Positions 1 to 5,335 of a DNA stretch of 7,544 bases are shown here, in pieces. The notes beneath the pieces are model-generated. The model was not told where the DNA came from and searched no databases. It saw only the letters and a program-made list of their open reading frames with translations. Both the position numbers and the translations under genes were made by a program. How positions within the stretch are numbered: position 1 is the first letter of the stretch; the number at the start of each line of letters is the position of its first letter. The DNA is from Clostridiales bacterium. GTDB taxonomy: Bacteria; Bacillota; Clostridia; Oscillospirales; Oscillospiraceae. Location of the stretch: assembly GCA_029098065.1 (NCBI GenBank), contig JAQXNP010000180.1:1-7544 (forward strand), given 5' to 3'.

Positions 1-732
1 AACTACATGATCATGCAGAGCTATGACTTCTATCATCTGTTCCAGCATTACGGCTGCAACATGCAGTTCGGCGGCGATGATCAGTGGTCCAACATGCTGG
101 GCGGCACCGAACTCATCCGCCGGAAGCTGGGCAAGGATGCCTATGCCATGACCATCACCCTGCTCACTGATTCCCAGGGCAAGAAAATGGGCAAGACCGC
201 CGGAAACGCCGTCTGGCTGGATCCCAACAAGACAAGCCCCTATGAGTTCTATCAATACTGGCGCAACGTGGGGGATGCGGACGTAATGAAGTGCATCCGC
301 ATGCTCACGTTCCTGCCTCTGGAGCAGATTGATGAGATGGATCACTGGAAGGACGCAAAGCTCAATGACGCCAAGGAGATTCTGGCCTATGAGCTGACCA
401 AAATGGTTCACGGAGAGGAAGAGGCTGTGAAGGCGCAGAACGCCGCCAAAGCCCTCTTCGTCGGAGGGGGAGACGCGGCCAGCATGCCCTCTACCACGCT
501 GACGGGGGCTGATTTCACCGATGGCTCTATCGGACTTCTGGATCTGATGGTCAAATGCGGTTTGGCCCCCTCCAAGAAGGAGGCCCGCCGGCTGGTAGAG
601 CAGGGCGGCGTTGAGGTCAACGGCGCCAAGGCCGCCGATCCTTCCGCCAGGCTGGATTCTTCTGCTTTTGCCGGCGATGGGGTCAAGCTGAAAAAAGGAA
701 AGAAAGTTTTCCATCGGGCAGTGACAGAATAA
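1..732 (+). CDS. tyrS: Tyrosyl-tRNA synthetase, C-terminal part (5' end outside window)
   Basis: Class I aminoacyl-tRNA synthetase that activates tyrosine with ATP and charges tRNA-Tyr in the cytoplasm. The frame is open from base 1, so the N-terminal part (roughly 165 residues by family length, with the HIGH-like motif) lies outside. Visible are the tyrosine-pocket motif Y-MIM-Q-SY-D at bases 7-30 region (first residues N-Y precede it), matching Tyr169/Gln173/Asp176 of the Geobacillus enzyme; the GGDDQW motif near bases 70-87; and the KMSKS-loop equivalent KMGKT at 184-198. The C-terminal ~65 residues form an S4 RNA-binding domain (GLLDLMVKCGLAPSKKEARR, then VNG), which binds the long variable arm of tRNA-Tyr. 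The gene ends in TAA at 730-732. No terminator is visible in the 64 bases before the next gene, so read-through is possible. Identification is secure; nothing appears broken. Confidence 0.97.
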   Translation, partial: NYMIMQSYDFYHLFQHYGCNMQFGGDDQWSNMLGGTELIRRKLGKDAYAMTITLLTDSQGKKMGKTAGNAVWLDPNKTSPYEFYQYWRNVGDADVMKCIRMLTFLPLEQIDEMDHWKDAKLNDAKEILAYELTKMVHGEEEAVKAQNAAKALFVGGGDAASMPSTTLTGADFTDGSIGLLDLMVKCGLAPSKKEARRLVEQGGVEVNGAKAADPSARLDSSAFAGDGVKLKKGKKVFHRAVTE

Positions 733-750
733 CAGAACTTATGATACAAT
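721..750 (+). promoter_or_regulatory. Predicted sigma-A extended -10 promoter for the AI-2E family gene
   Basis: A -35-like GTGACA (721-726) is followed after 18 bases by TACAAT (745-750), which is preceded by TG plus one base (742-744), an extended -10 signature. Transcription would start near 757 and give a leader of about 40 nt before the start codon at 797. The -35 lies inside the last two sense codons before the tyrS stop. Prediction from consensus match only. Confidence 0.55.
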
Positions 751-796
751 AAAAATGTGAGCTATTATTGAAAACAGAGCGGGAAGGGAGGAGACC

Positions 797-1975
797 ATGG
801 AGCGAAGGAAACGCAGGTGGTATCGTCTGGACAGCCGTGGGATTTCCAATCTGGTGGTTGTCTGTTCTGGAATCCTGCTCTATCTCGGCCTGACTCATTT
901 GACTCAGGTGAAGGCAGTCATCGATGGGTTTTTGAATGTACTCTTTCCCTTTATCGCCGGTTTCATTATTGCCTATCTGCTCAATTCTCCTGCTAACTTT
1001 TTTGAGAAACAGGTGTATAAAGGCAGAAAGAAAGCACGTATTCTTGCCATTGTGACAGTCTTTGCTATCACTTTGATCATTATCGTGATTCTTTTGAATC
1101 TCATTCTTCCTCAGGTGGGTGACAGTCTTTTCCGCCTGCTGAGCAATGTATCTTACTATTTGAAGAACCTCGATGACATGGTCCAGCAGCTGTTTCAGAA
1201 ACTGGATCAGAAAAATGATGTCATTGTGGAGTTGGTGCAGGCATACAAGGATCTGATGCGCAAGGTGGCCGAGCAGCTTACCGCCGCCATTCCGGATCTC
1301 TTTAACTTTGGAGTCGCTGTCGGAAACGGTGTTGTCACGGCGATTACCGCTGTTATTTCCTCCGTCTATATGCTGGCCGGGAAAGAGCGCCTGACCCGCC
1401 ATCTGAAGAAATTGCTCTATGCCATTTTCCCGGCCCGAGGGGTCAGCCATATTCTTCGAATCGGCAGCAAGGCCAATCAGATTTTTGTCGGCTTCATCTA
1501 TGGAAAACTTCTCGATTCCGCCATCATTGGCTTGCTGTGTTTCCTTCTGTCTACCCTGATCCGCATTCCCTATGCGATCCTGATCAGCGTTATCATCGGC
1601 GTTACCAATGTGATCCCGTTTTTTGGCCCCATCATCGGCGCCGTACCCTGTTTGATGATCCTGTTTATTGTGGACCCCTGGGCCGCGCTTCGGTTCGGCG
1701 TACTCATCATTGTCCTGCAGCAGTTTGATGGAAATATTCTGGGTCCCAAGATCCTCGGCGACAGCACAGGGCTTTCCGCCATCTGGGTACTGGTGGCCAT
1801 TGTAGTGGGAGGCGGACTCTTCGGCTTCCCGGGAATGCTGCTTGGCGTGCCTACCTTTGCGGTACTCTACTCCCTCATGCGGGAGTGGACCGATCAGCGG
1901 TTGGCCCGGAAGGGAATCAACGCCGACGGTGAGCCGGTCAACGGTCGGGAATTACCGGATGACACAGCGACATAG
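797..1975 (+). CDS. AI-2E/PerM family transporter (UPF0118)
   Basis: Polytopic inner-membrane protein of 392 residues, typical for the AI-2E transporter family (PF01594). Hydrophobic segments are visible at about residues 17-35, 46-63, 82-104, 172-192, 239-256, 260-292, 298-308 and 328-360, with a long hydrophilic, probably extracytoplasmic, stretch at about 105-170. Family hallmarks in the C-terminal half are the TNVIPFFGPIIG loop (270-281), QQFDGNILGPKILG (308-321) and the glycine-rich VVGGGLFGFPGMLLGVP segment ending near 352. The start is well set: GGAGG at 787-791, five bases before ATG. Substrates differ among members: TqsA exports autoinducer-2, whereas others have been linked to Na+/H+ exchange, so the substrate here cannot be named. 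It has its own predicted promoter just downstream of tyrS and ends before a strong hairpin, suggesting a mainly monocistronic unit. The basic N-terminus (MERRKRRWYR) fits a cytoplasmic start. Confidence 0.93.
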   Translation: MERRKRRWYRLDSRGISNLVVVCSGILLYLGLTHLTQVKAVIDGFLNVLFPFIAGFIIAYLLNSPANFFEKQVYKGRKKARILAIVTVFAITLIIIVILLNLILPQVGDSLFRLLSNVSYYLKNLDDMVQQLFQKLDQKNDVIVELVQAYKDLMRKVAEQLTAAIPDLFNFGVAVGNGVVTAITAVISSVYMLAGKERLTRHLKKLLYAIFPARGVSHILRIGSKANQIFVGFIYGKLLDSAIIGLLCFLLSTLIRIPYAILISVIIGVTNVIPFFGPIIGAVPCLMILFIVDPWAALRFGVLIIVLQQFDGNILGPKILGDSTGLSAIWVLVAIVVGGGLFGFPGMLLGVPTFAVLYSLMREWTDQRLARKGINADGEPVNGRELPDDTAT

Positions 1976-1999
1976 TCCCGCCTGATTCCAATCAGAAAC

Positions 2000-2046
2000 A
2001 AACAGTCCCCCGGCACAGAGGGAAATCCTGTGCCGGGGGACTGTTT
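2000..2046. terminator. Bidirectional intrinsic terminator between convergent genes
   Basis: A perfect 19-bp inverted repeat (arms 2000-2018 and 2028-2046, nine-base loop) sits 24 bases after the AI-2E family stop and 38 bases beyond the dapB stop. On the + strand the stem ends in TTT and continues CATTTTTAT; on the - strand it ends in TTT and continues GTTTCTG. The GC-rich core (CCCCCGGC) with A/T ends fits a rho-independent terminator acting on both converging transcripts, with the + direction carrying the better T-tract. Confidence 0.88.
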
Positions 2047-2084
2047 CATTTTTATGAGAAGAGACGGGGAACCCAAATTCTGAT

Positions 2085-2846
2085 TCAGATGACGTCATCC
2101 ACCAGTTCTTTCATGGAATAGAGACCCGGTGCTTTTTTCACCAGGAACCGCGCCGCCCTGAGGGCTCCGGAGGCAAATACCTCCCGGCTCATGGCCGAGT
2201 GCTTCAGCTCGATGATCTCATCCCGTCCGGCAAAGATCACTTCGTGATCTCCCACGATGTTGCCGCCCCGCACTGAGGAGATTCCGATCTCATGGGGGGC
2301 CCGGGGCCTGCGCACCCCATGACGGTCATAGACATATTCACAGGAATAGGGGAGGCCTTCTTCCGCGGCGGCAGCCAGCATAAGAGCAGTGCCGCTGGGG
2401 GCATCCACCTTGCGGTTGTGGTGGCGCTCCACGATCTCCACATCGAAGCTGTCTCCCAGTGCCGCTGCAGCCCTGGTCACCAGATTCATCAGCACATTGA
2501 TCCCCAGAGACATATTGCCCGAGCGGAAGATGGGGATTTGCGCAGCCGCCCTGTCAATGGCCTCCAGTTGGCTCTGGTCGTAGCCGGTCGTGGCCAGTAC
2601 CAGGGGAAGGCCCCGGTCAACGCCAAATTCCAGCAGAGCCGGGAGAGCTGCGGGAGAGGAGAAATCGATCAGAGCGTCGGCCGCCGCGGTGCATTCGGCT
2701 GGGGAGGACCAGACGGGGAATTCTCCGTTTTCCGCGCCCATCAGGTCAAAACCACCGGCGATCTCCACATCGCCCGCCTCCCGGCAGACCTGAGCCACAA
2801 CTTTTCCCATATGACCGTTACAGCCAGAAATGAAGATTTTTAACAT
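2085..2846 (-). CDS. dapB: 4-hydroxy-tetrahydrodipicolinate reductase
   Basis: NAD(P)H-dependent cytoplasmic enzyme that reduces the DapA product, 4-hydroxy-tetrahydrodipicolinate, to tetrahydrodipicolinate in the lysine/diaminopimelate pathway. The 253-residue length is normal. The N-terminal Rossmann fold shows GCNGHMGK at residues 8-15. The signature ERHHNRKVDAPSGTA lies at 140-154; H142 and K146 match the catalytic His159 and Lys163 of the E. coli enzyme by a constant offset. The SVRGGNIVGDHEV strand (191-203) is also characteristic. The start ATG (2846-2844) has AAGGGG at 2860-2855 with eight bases of spacing, directly after the dapA stop; the dapA-dapB gap is 14 bases, so it is the last gene of the asd-dapA-dapB operon. 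It is expected to follow the lysine riboswitch in the operon leader. Its transcript probably ends at the hairpin at 2000-2046. Confidence 0.97.
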   Translation of the reverse strand: MLKIFISGCNGHMGKVVAQVCREAGDVEIAGGFDLMGAENGEFPVWSSPAECTAAADALIDFSSPAALPALLEFGVDRGLPLVLATTGYDQSQLEAIDRAAAQIPIFRSGNMSLGINVLMNLVTRAAAALGDSFDVEIVERHHNRKVDAPSGTALMLAAAAEEGLPYSCEYVYDRHGVRRPRAPHEIGISSVRGGNIVGDHEVIFAGRDEIIELKHSAMSREVFASGALRAARFLVKKAPGLYSMKELVDDVI

Positions 2847-2860
2847 CCCGTATGCCCCTT

Positions 2861-3751
2861 TTACTTCAGCAGGCCCATACGGATCATGGAAGAGCGCAGG
2901 ACCTCCAGATGCTCCGGGGTCATCTCACACAGGGGGAGCCGCAGACCGCCCATCTGTCTGCCCGCCAGGTTAAGGGCGGTCTTGATGGGGATCGGGTTCA
3001 CATCCACAAAAAGGGCATCGATAAAGTCCATATACTCGATCTGGAGCCTGGAAGCGGCGGCAAAGTCGTTTTCCAGGCACAGATGGCTCATCCGGACCAT
3101 GACCTCCGGCACAATATTGGCGGCCACCGAGATGACCCCCCGGGCACCCAGGGACATCATGGGCACCACCTGGTCATCGTTGCCGGACCAGATGTAGAAA
3201 TCATCTCCGCAGAGGAAACGGGTGTGAGCCAGCAGAGAGAAGTTGCCGCTGGCCTCCTTTACTCCATTGATCCTGGGATTTTCGGAGAGGACCTTATAGG
3301 TCTCGGCAGTGAAAGAGACGCCGGTGCGGGACGGTACGTTATAGAGGATGATCGGCAGATTGACCCGGTCTGCGATGTATTCGTAATGCTTGATGAGGCC
3401 CATCTGAGTTGCCTTGTTGTAGTATGGGGTCACCAGCAGGAGCGCATCCGCGCCGGAGTCCTGGGCGTGCTGAGAGAGATAGACAGCGGCGGAAGTGTCA
3501 TTGCTGCCCGCACCGGCCACCACTTTGACCCGGTGGTTGACCTTTTTGACGCAGTATTCCACCACGGCGATATGCTCCCGGATAGACATGGTAGCGCTCT
3601 CGCCAGTGGTGCCGCAGACACAGATGGCGTCCACTCCGCCGGCGATCTGTTCTTCAATGAGGGCTCCAAAGGCCTCATAATTGACCGCGCCGCTTTCATC
3701 AAAGGGAGTGACGATAGCGGTACAGGCCCCGCTGAACACAGGTTCACGCAT
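2861..3751 (-). CDS. dapA: 4-hydroxy-tetrahydrodipicolinate synthase
   Basis: Class I aldolase-type enzyme that condenses pyruvate with aspartate-4-semialdehyde, the committed step toward diaminopimelate and lysine. With the chosen start it has 296 residues and a TIM-barrel NanA/DapA-family sequence. Key residues are visible: GTTGES at 47-52 (T48, T49), Y111, Y137 in LYNVPSRTG, R142, and the Schiff-base lysine K165 in GVKEASGN. All are offset by +4 from E. coli T44, T45, Y107, Y133, R138 and K161. An in-frame ATG nine bases upstream (3760) would add MIS, but the AGAAAGG ribosome-binding sequence abuts that codon with no spacer and lies nine bases from the ATG at 3751, and family proteins begin near M-R-x-P-x-F; I prefer 3751. 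It lies 27 bases after asd and 14 before dapB. Feedback inhibition by lysine cannot be judged from the sequence. Confidence 0.97.
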   Translation of the reverse strand: MREPVFSGACTAIVTPFDESGAVNYEAFGALIEEQIAGGVDAICVCGTTGESATMSIREHIAVVEYCVKKVNHRVKVVAGAGSNDTSAAVYLSQHAQDSGADALLLVTPYYNKATQMGLIKHYEYIADRVNLPIILYNVPSRTGVSFTAETYKVLSENPRINGVKEASGNFSLLAHTRFLCGDDFYIWSGNDDQVVPMMSLGARGVISVAANIVPEVMVRMSHLCLENDFAAASRLQIEYMDFIDALFVDVNPIPIKTALNLAGRQMGGLRLPLCEMTPEHLEVLRSSMIRMGLLK

Positions 3752-3778
3752 TGAAATCATCCTTTCTGGATCGGGATT

Positions 3779-4864
3779 TTACTTGTGGTCGATGTAGCCC
3801 TGAGCGCACAGGAGCTCGGCCAGTTCCACCGCGCCGCCCGCGGCTCCCCGCAGGGTGTTGTGGGACAGGCATACAAACTTGTAATCGTACTGGGTATCGG
3901 GACGGAGCCGTCCGATGGAGATGGCCATGCCTTTTTCAAGATCACGGTCCAGACGGGCCTGGGGCCGGTCATTCTCCTCGAAGTAATGGAAAAACTGCTT
4001 GGGAGCCATGGGGAGTTCCAGCTCCTGGGGGACGCCTTTGAAATTGGCCCAGATTTCTTTCATCTCATCCATGGAGGGTTTCTTCTCAAAAGAGACAAAA
4101 ACAGCGGCGGTGTGGCCGTTGGACACGGGAACCCGCAGGCACTGGGCGGTGATGGAGGGCTTTTCCGCCTTGACAATAACCCCGTTTTCCACCTTGCCCC
4201 AGACTTTCAGGGGCTCCTGCTCGCTTTTCTCCTCCTCGCCGCCGATGTAGGGGATGACATTATCCACCATCTCGGGCCAGCTCTCAAAGGTCTTGCCCGC
4301 ACCGGAGATGGCCTGATAGGTACAGGCCAGAATTTTCTCCAGACCGAACTTCCGCAGGGGAGTAAGGGCAGGGGCATAGCTCTGGATGGAGCAGTTGGAC
4401 TTAACCGCGATAAAGCCCCGTTTGGTTCCCAGCCGGTTGCGCTGGAAAGGGATGACCTCCAGGTGTTCCGGGTTCAGTTCGGGAACCACCATGGGAACGT
4501 CTTCCGTCCACCGGTGGGCAGAGTTGTTGGAGACCACCGGGCACTCGTGCCTGGCGTAGGCTTCCTCCAGGGCCCGAATTTCTTCCTTTTTCATGTCTAC
4601 AGCGGAAAAGACAAAATCCACCTGGGACGCGATCTTCTCGATGTCAGCCTCGGCGTCCATCACCACCATGTCTCTGACCTGATCCGGCATGGGAACTTCC
4701 AGCTTCCAGCGGCCCTCCACTGCCTGAGCGTAGGTTTTTCCGGCAGACCGGGGACTGGCTGCCAGAGCGGTCAACTCAAACCAGGGGTGGCCGCAGGTGA
4801 GGGTGATGAACCTCTGTCCAACCATACCCGTGCAGCCAATGATACCAACTTTAAATTTTTCCAT
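3779..4864 (-). CDS. asd: Aspartate-semialdehyde dehydrogenase, archaeal/fungal-type
   Basis: NADP-dependent enzyme that reduces aspartyl-4-phosphate to aspartate-4-semialdehyde, the branch precursor of lysine/diaminopimelate, threonine and methionine. The 361 residues begin with the nucleotide-binding loop GIIGCTGMVGQ (7-17). The catalytic cysteine is C158 in KSNCS, and the likely catalytic histidine is H251 in VSNGHTAAVF. The segment VVSNNSAHRWTEDVPMVVPELNPEHL (about 110-135) and the overall length resemble the archaeal/eukaryotic-type Asd subfamily more than the E. coli or Bacillus type; this assignment is by memory of motifs. A GGGAGG sequence precedes two in-frame ATGs (4870 and 4864): spacing is three bases to the first and nine to the second, and the shorter MEKFKVGIIG start fits the family better, so 4864 is chosen with modest certainty. 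First gene of the riboswitch-controlled operon. Confidence 0.96.
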   Translation of the reverse strand: MEKFKVGIIGCTGMVGQRFITLTCGHPWFELTALAASPRSAGKTYAQAVEGRWKLEVPMPDQVRDMVVMDAEADIEKIASQVDFVFSAVDMKKEEIRALEEAYARHECPVVSNNSAHRWTEDVPMVVPELNPEHLEVIPFQRNRLGTKRGFIAVKSNCSIQSYAPALTPLRKFGLEKILACTYQAISGAGKTFESWPEMVDNVIPYIGGEEEKSEQEPLKVWGKVENGVIVKAEKPSITAQCLRVPVSNGHTAAVFVSFEKKPSMDEMKEIWANFKGVPQELELPMAPKQFFHYFEENDRPQARLDRDLEKGMAISIGRLRPDTQYDYKFVCLSHNTLRGAAGGAVELAELLCAQGYIDHK

Positions 4865-4905
4865 TTCCATCTACCTCCCAATATCTGTCTCTCCATCCTA
4901 TGCGG

Positions 4906-4944
4906 ATAAAAAGAAAATCAGCGGCTTTACCAGCGGCTGATTTT
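4906..4944 (-). terminator. Intrinsic terminator of the lysine riboswitch expression platform
   Basis: Read on the - strand, AAAATCAGC pairs perfectly with GCTGATTTT (4944-4936 with 4922-4914). Inside, a C-C mismatch is followed by three further pairs and a five-base loop. The stem runs into CTTTTTAT (4913-4906). It stands in the leader, about 40 bases before the asd start, so it acts ahead of the operon rather than after a gene. Its 5' arm overlaps the antiterminator, which makes it a regulated terminator. Confidence 0.88.
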
Positions 4945-4995
4945 GTACTATAATGTCAGAGACGCCCGATGCCTCTCTCCATTCGACAAAATCAG
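4937..4995 (-). promoter_or_regulatory. Antiterminator pairing in the asd leader
   Basis: On the - strand CTGATTTTGT (4995-4986) is perfectly complementary over ten bases to ACAAAATCAG (4946-4937). The first element is also the 3' strand of aptamer helix P1, and the second is most of the terminator 5' arm. The two structures are therefore mutually exclusive, as expected of a ligand-repressed transcriptional riboswitch. Pairing is seen directly; its role is inferred. Confidence 0.75.
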
Positions 4996-5166
4996 ACAGC
5001 GCTCCACCGGGAACCCGGTGACAGTCGCAGGCAGGTGCAGCCTGACAACCAGCACGGACCGCTCCTGGGACAGCCCGCCCTTCGGCGGCCGCCTCCTTCA
5101 CGCGGTTCCACAGGCCCCGGAGCCCTCCCCGCGCTACCAGACTGGCCGCGCCTCTCTCTGAAATTG
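4987..5166 (-). promoter_or_regulatory. Lysine riboswitch (L-box) aptamer
   Basis: A roughly 180-nt structured leader upstream of asd-dapA-dapB, matching the lysine riboswitch class by conserved blocks in order on the - strand. These are AGAGGCGCG at its 5' side (5155-5147; the E. coli lysC leader has the same block), TGAAGGAGGCGGCCGCCGAAG-type core at 5100-5080, and near the 3' side CTGTCA, a short CCGGG/CCCGG hairpin, TGGAG and GCTGTCT (about 5024-4994). P1 joins 5166-5154 to 4999-4987, with 10 of 13 positions able to pair. P2 is visible as CGCGG/CCGCG (5150-5146 with 5105-5101). The block order, length and position before lysine genes all agree. Lysine binding should stabilise P1, sequester the antiterminator strand and cause termination. 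I could not run a covariance model; a T-box is less likely because no T-box core sequence precedes the terminator. Confidence 0.9.
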
Positions 5167-5177
5167 ATATTTTGTTG

Positions 5178-5206
5178 ATACTATCACAACCGCACACCTC
5201 TGTCAA
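5178..5206 (-). promoter_or_regulatory. Predicted sigma-A promoter of the asd-dapA-dapB operon
   Basis: On the - strand a perfect TTGACA (5206-5201) is followed by exactly 17 bases and TAGTAT (5183-5178), with TG one base before the -10 element. Transcription would begin near 5171, only a few bases before the 5' strand of riboswitch helix P1. That exact placement supports both predictions. The leader to the asd start would be about 300 nt. Confidence 0.85.
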
Positions 5207-5335
5207 CCTGCTTTCTTTCGGAGATGAATTTGCGGTGCTGAATACGAAAAATGGATGATTGGTCCGGCTTTTGACTTCTTTGTTCCCCTTGTTCTGCAAC
5301 CGGCAGATAACTGCTTTTCCCCAAAGGAGGTACCT

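Noticed and set aside
683..1450. - strand open frame of 255 codons across the tyrS end and the AI-2E gene
   Set aside because: Its translation is His/Gln/Asn-rich, as expected for the complement of a membrane-protein gene, and it overlaps two well-supported genes.
1982..1995. Small hairpin CTGATT/AATCAG just before the main terminator
   Set aside because: Only five or six pairs with a tiny loop and no T-tract; probably incidental to the terminator at 2000-2046.
2292..2843. + strand open frame opposite dapB
   Set aside because: Antisense shadow of a complete dapB, with no ribosome-binding site of note.
2852..3754. + strand open frame of 300 codons opposite dapA
   Set aside because: Antisense shadow of dapA, whose active-site residues are all intact; the translation is low-complexity His/Gly/Asp-rich with no family match I recognise.
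3785..4909. Long + strand open frame of 374 codons opposite asd
   Set aside because: It mirrors asd in the antisense frame, shows no recognisable domain and runs into the riboswitch terminator region. GC-rich codon use on the other strand explains its length.
4982..4988. Exact Spo0A-box-like TGTCGAA on the - strand
   Set aside because: It lies about 180 bases downstream of the operon promoter, in the switch strand and linker of the riboswitch, and a 7-base match can occur by chance.
4898..5299. Open frames on both strands in the 4871-5335 intergenic region
   Set aside because: They lie over the predicted promoter, aptamer and terminator; structured RNA explains the sequence better, and none has a good ribosome-binding site plus family match.
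5270..5300. TTGACT as a -35 for the SpoIID/LytB gene
   Set aside because: No acceptable -10 hexamer follows at 16-18 bases, and I could not recognise a sporulation sigma-factor promoter with confidence.
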